Assembly (NCBI GenBank): GCA_016903655.1
Contig: JADQBC010000021.1
Coordinates: 1-38,409 of the forward strand
Direction of reading: 5' to 3'
DNA length: 38,409 nt
DNA from: Gomphosphaeria aponina SAG 52.96 = DSM 107014
GTDB lineage: Bacteria; Cyanobacteriota; Cyanobacteriia; Cyanobacteriales; Gomphosphaeriaceae
Each line of letters opens with the position of its first letter. Position 1 is the stretch's first letter. The position numbers were made by a program, and so were the translations under genes. The notes under the pieces are model-generated. The model worked only from the letters and a program-made list of their open reading frames with translations. It was not told the origin of the DNA and searched no databases. Positions 18,550 to 26,583 of this stretch are shown piece after piece.

Positions 18550-18574
18550 GAAACCAGGGAAATAACCTGGTTTC
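18550..18574 (+). other. stem-loop between rfbD and the giant TPR-GT gene
   Basis: A perfect 9-bp stem GAAACCAGG / CCTGGTTTC (18550-18558 and 18566-18574) with a 7-base loop. No run of T follows, so it is more likely an mRNA processing or stability element, or a weak terminator, than a full intrinsic terminator. It lies 33 bases before ATG 18607. Confidence 0.55.
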
Positions 18575-18606
18575 ACGGAAATTAATTATCTGGGAAAAAG
18601 GAAAAA

Positions 18607-21600
18607 ATGAGGGAAGGTTCACAGGAAAATTTGCAGGCTTCTTTAAGCGTATATGAGTCAAAGGTAGAAGCGGCATTAGTATATATGGAGCAAGCAGAAG
18701 AATATGATCAGGAAGGAAGGTGGGCAGAGGCGATCGCAGTTTGTCAGCAAGCTCTGAAAATAGCCCCAGACCTAGCAGTAGCATATAAATTATGGGGAAA
18801 AATATTACAGGAACAGGGGAAAAATTCAGAAGCGATTGGGTGCTATGCTAAGGCATTAGAAATAGATCCAGAATATGTGGAAGTATATGCCAATTTAGGG
18901 AGTATGTATGCAGGCAAGCAGGAATGGGGGAAAAGCATTAGCTATTATCAAAGAGCGATCGCCCTCAACCCGAAATTTGCAGGGGCTTACCGTAACCTGG
19001 CAAAAGTATATAAACTGATCGGGAAAAATGAACAAGCAGCAACATGTATTTTAAACTTATATAAAGTGCTGCAAGAGGGCTCAGAACAACAAAGCCCAGA
19101 AGACTACATAAACCTGGGAGCAGAAATGCAGTCACTGGGAAAAATAGAAGAGGCGATCGCTTGCTACCACCGCGCTTTAGAATTAAATCCCAAGTTACTG
19201 GAAATTTCCATGAAACTAGGGGATCTGTTGAGTCAACTAGGGCATTGGCAAGAAGCAACCAGTTACTATCGTCATAGTCTGGCAGTTTTGGGCAAAAAAC
19301 CATTGCCCCCACTCAGGGGTAAAATGCCATTATTGAAAGGGGTAGAAGGGCTGAAGCAGCTTTCACCACAAGCAGAGGCAGTAGCAGTAAAGCAACCCCT
19401 AGAGGAAAATTTGGAGGGAGAAAATACAGCAACAGCCTATGCAGAAAAAGGGGCAAAACATGCAGCAGCAGCAGCATGGGAAAAGGCGATCGCTGCTTAT
19501 GAAAAAGCAGTGAGTCTCAATCCTAATTGGGAAGAACCTTACCGCAATTTGGGCATGATTTACGGGAAATTAGGTAAAATAGAAACAGCAGCAGAATATT
19601 GGTACAAAGCATTAACCATAAAACCCAAAATAGCAACTTCAAAACAACACTTTAAACTCGGAAATAGCCTGCTTCAGCAAGGGAAAACAGATTGGGCTTT
19701 AAATTGTTATCGCAACAGCATTCAGTTAGAACCAGATTTCTCCCTCGCTTACATCAGAATTGGGGAAATATTAAAGCGGCAAGGCAAAATGTCCGAAGCA
19801 ATTTCTTGTTGGCTAGAAGGCATTAAACAAAATCCCCAAATAGCAAGTCTTCACTATAACTTAGGGCAAGGTTTAGCAGAGCAGTCAAAATGGTCAGCAG
19901 CAATTTCTTGTTATCAAAAAGCCATATCTCTTGAACCAAATAACTGGGAAATATATCAGCAGTTGGGAGATGCTTGTCAAAAACAAGAACAGTACTCAGA
20001 AGCAGTAAATGCCTATAAAAAAGCCATAGAATTAAATCAGGAAAATTCCTGGAATTATAACAATTTGGGGGATGTTTTGCTCAAATTGAAACAGTGGGAA
20101 GAAGCAATTAGAGCTTATCAACAAGCAATTGAATTAAATCCAGATTTCTTCTGGTCATACCAAAATATGGGTGATGCTTTGAGAAATGTTCAGGATTGGG
20201 ATGGGGCAATAGGTGCTTATCAAAAAGCAATTAAATTAAATGGAGATTTTCCTTGGTCATACTATAATTTGGGAGAGGTTTTTGCTAAGTTAGGCAGCTG
20301 GGAAGAAGCAATTACTGCCTACAAAGCGGCAGTAGAATTAAAGGCAGATTTTGCAGAAGCTTATGGCCATCTTGGAGATGCTTTAGCAAGACAAGGAAAA
20401 TGGAGCGATGCCATAGTTTATTATGAAAAAGCGATCGATATTGACCCAGCAATTCATGTTTCAGTATATAAAAATTTAGGGGAAGCATTAGAACGGAAAA
20501 AATATTTAACTGCTAATCAAAATCCAACTAAAACAACAGAAAATAGACAATGGCCAGAGGTGGGGGAAGCAGCATTATCCCCACCGCCAACAATGCCTGA
20601 TGGCACTCCCTGGCCGAAAATTTCCATTGTTACTCCTTCCTATAATCAAGGAAAGTTTATAGAAGAAACAATTTTATCAGTAATTCATCAGAACTATCCC
20701 CACCTGGAATATATTTTAATCGATGGAGGATCTACTGATGAAACAATGACCATAGTGGAGAAATATCGCTCCCATTTTAAGTTAGTAATTAGTGAACCAG
20801 ATCAAGGACAAAGTAATGCCCTGAATAAAGGATTTAGTCAAGCAACAGGAGACATATTGGCTTGGGTGAATAGTGATGATTTATTAGCTCCTGGAGCATT
20901 AAGGGCAGTAGCATTGGCATTTTATACCAGTAAAGCAGATGTGGTGGCAGGAGTATGTAAAATTTTCCAAGATGGCAGGGAAATTGAACAACATTTGACT
21001 TCTTTACCTTCAGGAGTTATGCCCCTGGATGAACTTTTGGATGTGGAAAATAATTGGCTCAATGGCAAGTTTTTCTATCAGCCAGAAGTGATGTTTACTA
21101 GGGCTATCTGGGAAAAAGCTGGGGGAAAATTGGATGAGTCCTTATTCTATAGTATGGATTATGAATTGTGGGCAAGATTGGCAGCAAATGGGGCAAGAAT
21201 TGAGGTGATTGGTTATCCAGTGGCACAATATCGTATGCACCCCAATCAGAAAACAAGTACGATGGAAAAATATCGCCCAGAATTGTTAAAAGTTAGGGAT
21301 AAGTTACAAGTTAGATTCAACCGCCCGACAAAAGAAAAGAAAGCGGGGGAAAGAAGAAGTAGTTTGAAAGTGCTGTTTTTTAATGATACAGGGGAGTTAG
21401 GGGGAGCAGGGATCGCCCATCACCGCATCGCCCAAGCTTTTGCATTAGCAGGACACCAAGTAATTACGGTAGCGGGAACATTAGACTGGTCATATACACC
21501 AGTAGATTCCCGACCACTGGAAATATATGAGGCGATCGCCAGTGTCAAGCCAGATTTGGTAGTGGTAGGCAATATTCACAATCTGAAATATCCCCTAGAA

Positions 21601-23478
21601 ATTTTGGAAATGTTAGCCACTAAATTTCCCACCATCTTTGTCATGCACGATCAATGGTTACTCACAGGTCGCTGTGCATATGTGGGAAACTGCACAAAAT
21701 ACACAAGCCTGTGCGATGCAGAATGTCCTACCAGCCAAGAATATCCCAGATTAGAGCCAATGAAAATTGCTCCAGCGTTTAACTATAAGCAGAGTTTAAT
21801 CAAGGAATGTGAAAATTTATTGGTATTCGGTGATAGTAAGTGGGTGACAAACTGGGCAAAAGAAAATTACCGCACTCACTCACCAGGAAAAAACCCTGAG
21901 CTGAAGTTTCAACCCATTTATTATGGCATTGAGCGAGAAATTTTCCAGCCCAGGGATAAAGCAAAATGTCGTCGCCAACTCGGTCTGAGTGCAGATAAGT
22001 TTATCATTCTCACTGGTAGCCAATCCCTCAATGATCAGCGCAAGGGCATGAAATATCTGCTTGAAGGGCTCGAAAATATAGAAATAGAGAATTTACTTTT
22101 GGTGAGTTTTGGACATGGCACACAAACACCAGGGCGCTTTGAATGGCAATCAACTGGATATCTAGATCACCCCTTGATGTTGGCTTATTATTATAGTGCA
22201 GCAGATTTATTTGTCGGGCCATCCCTTGAAGAAGCATTTGGTCAGACTTTTATCGAAGCAGCGGCTTGTGGTACACCAGCCATTGGGTATGCAGTGGGGG
22301 GAGTAACAGAAGCAATCGCTAATGGCATAACAGGGCAAATAGTCGCAGAAAAAACCCCCGCAGCCTTGGCAAAAGTGATCATGGATTTATATCAGAATCG
22401 GGACAAATTAGAACTTTTGAGCCGTACAGCACCCATTTATATTGCTAACAAGTTTAGCTTGCAATCCAGTTATCAAAGTTGTCTGGTAGCCTTAGATAAA
22501 AGTGGTTTGCTCGATAAATTGCGACTGATTCCTGCTAGTAAATTTAGGCCAATTTTACCTGAAGTTAAAAATAAAAAGATAATTGTCGGGCAAGAAACAA
22601 AAAATAAAACCACTGTCATTGAGGGCAGGGGCATTAAAGGTTATACCCTAGAAGGTTTTGGGGAATTAGAACCACCTTACCCCGATTTAGGAATTTTATC
22701 TCCCACTCAGTGGTTATTAGGACTCGGCGGCAAATTCGCAATTGTTGCTGATGAAGAGAAAAAAGGTCAGCTTGTGATTTCTTGTCGGAATATGTCTCAG
22801 GAACAGTTCTTGGAAATATGGCATGATGAAAAAGTACTTTTGCGCGGGTTGGTGCCGAACTGTACCATCGATAAACCCAATGTTTTTACAGTACCCATAT
22901 CTTTAGCTAAGGGTTTGAATATTTTGGTAATCAAAGCAGATAAATATATTGAGTATCAAGAGCAAAAACCTTTAGCAATTATGTTGGAAAGAATGACCCT
23001 GGTTGAGGAACAAGCTAATGAGGAAAATGCAGTAGCAGCAACATCTTGGACACCAAAAAGTCCCAGAGTTTTGGATGAGTTATCTATCTCAATGGATGGG
23101 AATATTCAAGGCACTGGTTGGTTTCCTGCGGAGAATTTCAATGGGACTCAAGTTCGTTGGATGAAACAGCAAGGCAGTATAATGGTTGATGGGATTACTA
23201 CTGCCAAAAATGTCCAGCTGAAAATCTTAGGAATAACTGCTTCAGATCCTCAGTTTATTAAGGAAATGGGAGTAAAAGTAAATGGAAAAGAGCTCGAAGG
23301 TTCGGTGAAAAGTATGCACAATGGTTTCTGGATTTTTGCGGGAATAATGCCAGGTCAAAATTCCCGCACAGGTTTAATGATCGAAATTGAAACCCCAGGG
23401 GTGAAGCAGCTAGCACCTGATGATTTAAGATTAGCCAGCTTATTAGTTAAAGAGATTATTCTCAAAGTGCAGGAATAA
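18607..23478 (+). CDS. giant TPR - GT2 - GT4 glycosyltransferase with C-terminal beta domains (1623 aa)
   Basis: A very large probable glycan-assembly enzyme. Residues about 20-640 carry some fifteen TPR units, many of the W-rich type (DFFWSYQNMGDAL, DFPWSYYNLGEVF), interrupted near 235-270 by a Pro/Gly-rich linker. A GT2 domain starts near 668 (PKISIVTPSYNQGKFIEET) with DGGSTDET and the acidic WVNSDD near 752-757. A GT-B domain starts near 918 (SLKVLFFNDTGELGGAGIAH) and has the GT4 motif GPSLEEAFGQTFIEAAACGT near 1205. The final 300 residues are beta-rich and contain GTGWFPAENFNGTQVRW near 1504, possibly a carbohydrate-binding module. ATG 18607 is preceded by AAAAAGGA. The sulfotransferase gene starts 6 bases after its stop. 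Confidence 0.88.
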   Translation: MREGSQENLQASLSVYESKVEAALVYMEQAEEYDQEGRWAEAIAVCQQALKIAPDLAVAYKLWGKILQEQGKNSEAIGCYAKALEIDPEYVEVYANLGSMYAGKQEWGKSISYYQRAIALNPKFAGAYRNLAKVYKLIGKNEQAATCILNLYKVLQEGSEQQSPEDYINLGAEMQSLGKIEEAIACYHRALELNPKLLEISMKLGDLLSQLGHWQEATSYYRHSLAVLGKKPLPPLRGKMPLLKGVEGLKQLSPQAEAVAVKQPLEENLEGENTATAYAEKGAKHAAAAAWEKAIAAYEKAVSLNPNWEEPYRNLGMIYGKLGKIETAAEYWYKALTIKPKIATSKQHFKLGNSLLQQGKTDWALNCYRNSIQLEPDFSLAYIRIGEILKRQGKMSEAISCWLEGIKQNPQIASLHYNLGQGLAEQSKWSAAISCYQKAISLEPNNWEIYQQLGDACQKQEQYSEAVNAYKKAIELNQENSWNYNNLGDVLLKLKQWEEAIRAYQQAIELNPDFFWSYQNMGDALRNVQDWDGAIGAYQKAIKLNGDFPWSYYNLGEVFAKLGSWEEAITAYKAAVELKADFAEAYGHLGDALARQGKWSDAIVYYEKAIDIDPAIHVSVYKNLGEALERKKYLTANQNPTKTTENRQWPEVGEAALSPPPTMPDGTPWPKISIVTPSYNQGKFIEETILSVIHQNYPHLEYILIDGGSTDETMTIVEKYRSHFKLVISEPDQGQSNALNKGFSQATGDILAWVNSDDLLAPGALRAVALAFYTSKADVVAGVCKIFQDGREIEQHLTSLPSGVMPLDELLDVENNWLNGKFFYQPEVMFTRAIWEKAGGKLDESLFYSMDYELWARLAANGARIEVIGYPVAQYRMHPNQKTSTMEKYRPELLKVRDKLQVRFNRPTKEKKAGERRSSLKVLFFNDTGELGGAGIAHHRIAQAFALAGHQVITVAGTLDWSYTPVDSRPLEIYEAIASVKPDLVVVGNIHNLKYPLEILEMLATKFPTIFVMHDQWLLTGRCAYVGNCTKYTSLCDAECPTSQEYPRLEPMKIAPAFNYKQSLIKECENLLVFGDSKWVTNWAKENYRTHSPGKNPELKFQPIYYGIEREIFQPRDKAKCRRQLGLSADKFIILTGSQSLNDQRKGMKYLLEGLENIEIENLLLVSFGHGTQTPGRFEWQSTGYLDHPLMLAYYYSAADLFVGPSLEEAFGQTFIEAAACGTPAIGYAVGGVTEAIANGITGQIVAEKTPAALAKVIMDLYQNRDKLELLSRTAPIYIANKFSLQSSYQSCLVALDKSGLLDKLRLIPASKFRPILPEVKNKKIIVGQETKNKTTVIEGRGIKGYTLEGFGELEPPYPDLGILSPTQWLLGLGGKFAIVADEEKKGQLVISCRNMSQEQFLEIWHDEKVLLRGLVPNCTIDKPNVFTVPISLAKGLNILVIKADKYIEYQEQKPLAIMLERMTLVEEQANEENAVAATSWTPKSPRVLDELSISMDGNIQGTGWFPAENFNGTQVRWMKQQGSIMVDGITTAKNVQLKILGITASDPQFIKEMGVKVNGKELEGSVKSMHNGFWIFAGIMPGQNSRTGLMIEIETPGVKQLAPDDLRLASLLVKEIILKVQE

Positions 23479-23484
23479 TAATTA

Positions 23485-25083
23485 ATGAAAAAAATTATCT
23501 ACACCCAGAACAATCAACAGGTTTATCTTGAAGTTCCTCCTCCCGCGAATATGCCGAGTTTTTTTGTCTTTGCTTTACATAAATCTGGGAGTGTCATGCA
23601 GGATAATGTTTTTGAGGAGCTATGTGCCAACTTGAAAATTCCCATGATTAGTGTGGCAAAAACTTCATTTAATCAAGGGGTAGAAGAGAGTGCTTTTGAC
23701 AAAAGAATTTGCGAAATTTTTACCCAGGTAGGTTATTGCTTTTATGGTTCTCGGTATCTGCCTCCTTATTTGAAAGAGTTGGATTTGAGTGGGTTTAAGA
23801 AGTTTTTACTCATGCGCGATCCGCGAGATATTCTCGTATCTCATTACTTTTCTTTGAAAAAAAGTCATGCCATTCCTCAAGGAGATGTGGGTGATAAACT
23901 TTTGGCAAAAAGAAGGCAACTGCAAGAAATAACCATAGATGATTTTGCCCTGGAAGAAGCTCCTAAGTTGGGTTGGCGCATTAAAAATTATGCTAAAATA
24001 GCAGATGAGAATTTAAAGGTTTTTCGCTATGAAGATGTGGTTTTTGATAAGGTTCAGTGGATTAAGGAGATTTTGGCGTTTTTGGGGTTGAATTTAGAGT
24101 TAAGTAAAATTCAGGAAATAGCTAAAAGACATGATGTTTTTCCAGAAACAGAAAACCCCGCCGCTCATATTAGGAAAGTAACTCCAGGTGATTATCAAGC
24201 CAAACTTAAACCTAGTACCATTGTTAAGCTCAATGAATGTTTAGAAGATGTTTTGGTGAAATATAATTATGAGATCAGTGGGAAGGGGATTTTAGAAAAA
24301 TGTCCCATTGCTATTTATCAAATGGGAAAAGTGGGGTCACAAACAATCTGGCGATCGCTTGGAATGGATAATTTTGTTACTCAAAATTCCCAGGATTTAC
24401 CTATCTATCACGTCCATGTTTTAGGGGCAAAAAATATTGAAATAGCCATCAACAATCGCACCGAGAAAAATCTCCCGCTCACAGTCCAATTAAAACATGG
24501 AAAAGAATTGAGAGCATATCTAGATACCCAGGAAAATCCCCATCTGAAAGTGATTACTGTAGTTCGCGAACCTATAAGTCAATGTATATCATCAGTCTTT
24601 CAGACAATGAAAGTTTATTTTCCTAATTTAATCAACTCAGATGGCACTTGTAAAGTTAAAGAAACTCAAAAATATCTGACAAATGTAGTAGTCAATGAAA
24701 AATTGAAAGCATCAAACTGGTTTGAGCACGAGTTTAAGCAAGGGTTGGGAATAGATGTATATCACCATCAATTTAACCCAGAGAATGGCTATGGAATTAT
24801 TCAAGAAAAAAAACTCGAAATTTTGATTCTCACATTAGAAAATAGCCAAATCTGGAGTCAAGTCATTGCCGATTTTTTGCACCTACCCAATCAGCTTAAA
24901 ATTATCAAACAAAATACCTCCGAGAGTAAAGATTATGGAACAGTATATAACCAAATAATCACACAATTAAAATTTCCTGTCCCCGTCCTCGAAAAAATTT
25001 ACTCCTCCCAATACTGTCAACATTTTTATACCCCAGAAATGATTGAGAGTTTTATCAGTAAATGGGCTATTTCAAGTACTTAA
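23485..25083 (+). CDS. bipartite sulfotransferase with a PF10364-like second half
   Basis: A 532-residue protein made of two sulfotransferase-like halves. In the first, FFVFALHKSGSVMQDNVFEE near 25-45 sits in the place of the P-loop, with KSGS for the usual GT-x-W, and LLMRDPRDILVSHYFSLK near 109-126 is a good 3'-phosphate motif. The second half starts near 273 with IAIYQMGKVGSQTIWRSL and has VITVVREPISQCISSVFQ near 355. The MGKVGS loop and the later NWFEHEFKQGLGIDVY match the putative capsular-polysaccharide family PF10364 as I remember it. The gene begins 6 bases after the giant glycosyltransferase (AGGAATAATAATTA before ATG), so both are one operon. Its TAA overlaps the TAA of the facing DUF29 gene by two bases. 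Confidence 0.8.
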   Translation: MKKIIYTQNNQQVYLEVPPPANMPSFFVFALHKSGSVMQDNVFEELCANLKIPMISVAKTSFNQGVEESAFDKRICEIFTQVGYCFYGSRYLPPYLKELDLSGFKKFLLMRDPRDILVSHYFSLKKSHAIPQGDVGDKLLAKRRQLQEITIDDFALEEAPKLGWRIKNYAKIADENLKVFRYEDVVFDKVQWIKEILAFLGLNLELSKIQEIAKRHDVFPETENPAAHIRKVTPGDYQAKLKPSTIVKLNECLEDVLVKYNYEISGKGILEKCPIAIYQMGKVGSQTIWRSLGMDNFVTQNSQDLPIYHVHVLGAKNIEIAINNRTEKNLPLTVQLKHGKELRAYLDTQENPHLKVITVVREPISQCISSVFQTMKVYFPNLINSDGTCKVKETQKYLTNVVVNEKLKASNWFEHEFKQGLGIDVYHHQFNPENGYGIIQEKKLEILILTLENSQIWSQVIADFLHLPNQLKIIKQNTSESKDYGTVYNQIITQLKFPVPVLEKIYSSQYCQHFYTPEMIESFISKWAISST

Positions 25084-25535
25084 CCGTAAAAATCTTCATC
25101 TAGCACTTCTTCTATCCGAAAAGGACAAGTTTCTGGATACTCAAATACATAGGGTTTGCCCACAGCTTTACCTTGTCCTTGTTTAATTGCCACCTTTCTA
25201 GCAGAAGGATAGGCTTCTTGAATAGCTTCACTCAGATAGGATTTCAGGGAAGGGATTTTATGCAAATCAATTAATACTCTTTCTCGATGTTCTACAACTG
25301 AATCACGCCATCCTTTTTTCATGGATTCTGGTGCATCCTGTTGAACTTGGAGTTTCAGTAAATGGGCAATTAAAACAACAAGATTACTTACTAGAGCTCT
25401 TTTTTCTGACTTCCCCAAATCTTCTAATTCCTCCAGTAAATTTTCCCAGTCAACTAACTCAAATTCCCGAGCGCGTATTTTGTTAATTGTTTGTTCTAAC
25501 CATAGTCCGAAATCTTGCTCATACAGTGTAGTCAT
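25080..25535 (-). CDS. DUF29 family protein
   Basis: A 151-residue member of the DUF29 family, common in cyanobacteria and of unknown function. Family marks are LYEQDFGLWLEQTI at the N-terminus, LVDWENLLEELEDLGKSEKR near 30-49, and the helical LLKLQVQQ and WRDSVVEHRERV segments. ATG 25533-25535 is chosen because AGGAG lies 7 bases upstream; a longer reading frame to 25589 adds residues unrelated to the family. The gene converges on the sulfotransferase operon, sharing a TTAA at the two stops. A degraded second copy of its first 70 bases lies at 25852-25927. Confidence 0.88.
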   Translation of the reverse strand: MTTLYEQDFGLWLEQTINKIRAREFELVDWENLLEELEDLGKSEKRALVSNLVVLIAHLLKLQVQQDAPESMKKGWRDSVVEHRERVLIDLHKIPSLKSYLSEAIQEAYPSARKVAIKQGQGKAVGKPYVFEYPETCPFRIEEVLDEDFYG

Positions 25536-25611
25536 TTTTAATCTCCTAGCTGGAGGACAATTACCCAAAAATTCTGGTTTGAGACTCAAAAACCCCTTGT
25601 CAATCCCTTGC

Positions 25612-25718
25612 TATAGCAGAAGCGCGATCGGCTCCAGGGCAGAAGGCAGAAGGAAAACCCTTACTATTATTAAGTTTTAGATTTTGATAATGTCAATACT
25701 ATTCCCCTCTTTGCTATA
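25612..25718 (+). mobile_element. MITE-like element, copy 1 (107 bp)
   Basis: Starts TATAGCAGAAG and ends TTTGCTATA, so its termini are the 7-bp inverted repeat TATAGCA/TGCTATA. The interior has CAGAAGG heptamers, then AAAACCCTTACTATTATTAA and TTTTAGATTTTGATAATGTC. Apart from a 12-14 base internal stretch and a few substitutions, the same sequence is found inverted at 36137-36241. It has no coding capacity. It lies 77 bases upstream of the DUF29 start, in the 25536-25923 gap. Confidence 0.8.
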
Positions 25719-25750
25719 AGTGGTCGCACAAAATTAATTACCGCAGGTTC

Positions 25751-25809
25751 GGGCGGGTTTTGATTTAAAGATCACGTTGCGATTGCAAAGATCAAGGCTA
25801 AACCCGCCC
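25751..25809. repeat. 10-bp inverted repeat GGGCGGGTTT / AAACCCGCCC
   Basis: Perfect arms at 25751-25760 and 25800-25809 with a 39-base spacer. The outer flank CTACAAAAATT resembles short dispersed repeats often seen around cyanobacterial genes. It could be another small palindromic element; no gene is encoded. Confidence 0.6.
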
Positions 25810-25851
25810 CTACAAAAATTGTGTAAATAATTTTGCTTATCTATTTATAAC

Positions 25852-25927
25852 TCAAATTCTCTAGCGCTTATTTGATTAATTGTTTGTTCTAATCATAGTC
25901 CGAAATCCTTATCATAAAGTATTTCAT
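25852..25927 (-). pseudogene. remnant of a second DUF29 gene (5' end only)
   Basis: On the reverse strand the frame reads YDKDFGL-stop-LEQTINQISAREFE, matching YEQDFGLWLEQTINKIRAREFE of the intact DUF29 protein at 25080-25535. Codon TGG has become TGA, and one base is missing between the ATG (25925-25927) and this stretch, giving a frameshift as well. The ATG overlaps the stop of the Uma2 gene upstream (ATGA), so this was once a coupled Uma2-DUF29 pair. Homology fades after about 25852. Confidence 0.8.
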
Positions 25928-26571
25928 TTAGCAACGCCATTTTCCTTGACCCAACTTTTAAACTCTCTTATTGCCCTACTTCTCCCTTCATTTATACACT
26001 GCTTAACATACCGATTAACCAATTCAATTATAGGTATTCCTGGAAAATTGGGACTAATTTTACTTGATCTATATTCTCCTGTTTGCAGTAGATAAATTTG
26101 AAGACCTTTCCCAGTGTAGCGCCAAAGTTCAGGAACTCCTAATAAACGATAATTATCTAACTGAGTGCGGGAAGTAATATCTATTTCTATCGCTAAATCT
26201 GGCGGTGGATCTTTACTTAAATCTAACGGATTTTTCCCGATTACTAGCTCCTGATTTTGAATATAAAAACAAGCATCAGGTTCTACTGCTTGAATCATGC
26301 TTTCATTTTTCAAAGTTGTCGAACCCAAAGGTTCAAAATCTATTTGCAGTTCATCTAATAATATCTTTACTAGATCACCAATAAATTCTTTATCTTTCTC
26401 ATGTTCTGGTAAAGGAACCATAATTTCTACCACTCCATGACTATAAGATAATCTAGCCCCTCTACTTTCTCCCAACTCAGCCAATATAGCTTCAAATTGT
26501 TGCCAACTTATATCTTTCAACAGTAATTGTTGCCCAGGATTAACCACAATTTGTTCTAGCAATAATTCCAT
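25924..26571 (-). CDS. Uma2 family (DUF820) putative endonuclease
   Basis: A 215-residue Uma2-family protein, of the same family as 5110-5802 but a clearly different subgroup. Family marks are ISWQQFEAILAELGESR, the acidic EPDACFYI, the core PDLAIEIDITSRTQL and GVPELWRYTGKGLQIYLLQ. The function of Uma2 proteins in cyanobacteria is not established; the fold predicts DNA cleavage. Its stop overlaps the ATG of a decayed DUF29 copy (ATGA). AGGAG lies 4-8 bases before the ATG at 26571, and only 12 bases separate it from the ABC-class ATPase gene upstream, so the two are probably co-transcribed. Confidence 0.87.
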   Translation of the reverse strand: MELLLEQIVVNPGQQLLLKDISWQQFEAILAELGESRGARLSYSHGVVEIMVPLPEHEKDKEFIGDLVKILLDELQIDFEPLGSTTLKNESMIQAVEPDACFYIQNQELVIGKNPLDLSKDPPPDLAIEIDITSRTQLDNYRLLGVPELWRYTGKGLQIYLLQTGEYRSSKISPNFPGIPIIELVNRYVKQCINEGRSRAIREFKSWVKENGVAK

Positions 26572-26583
26572 GATTTTCTCCTC

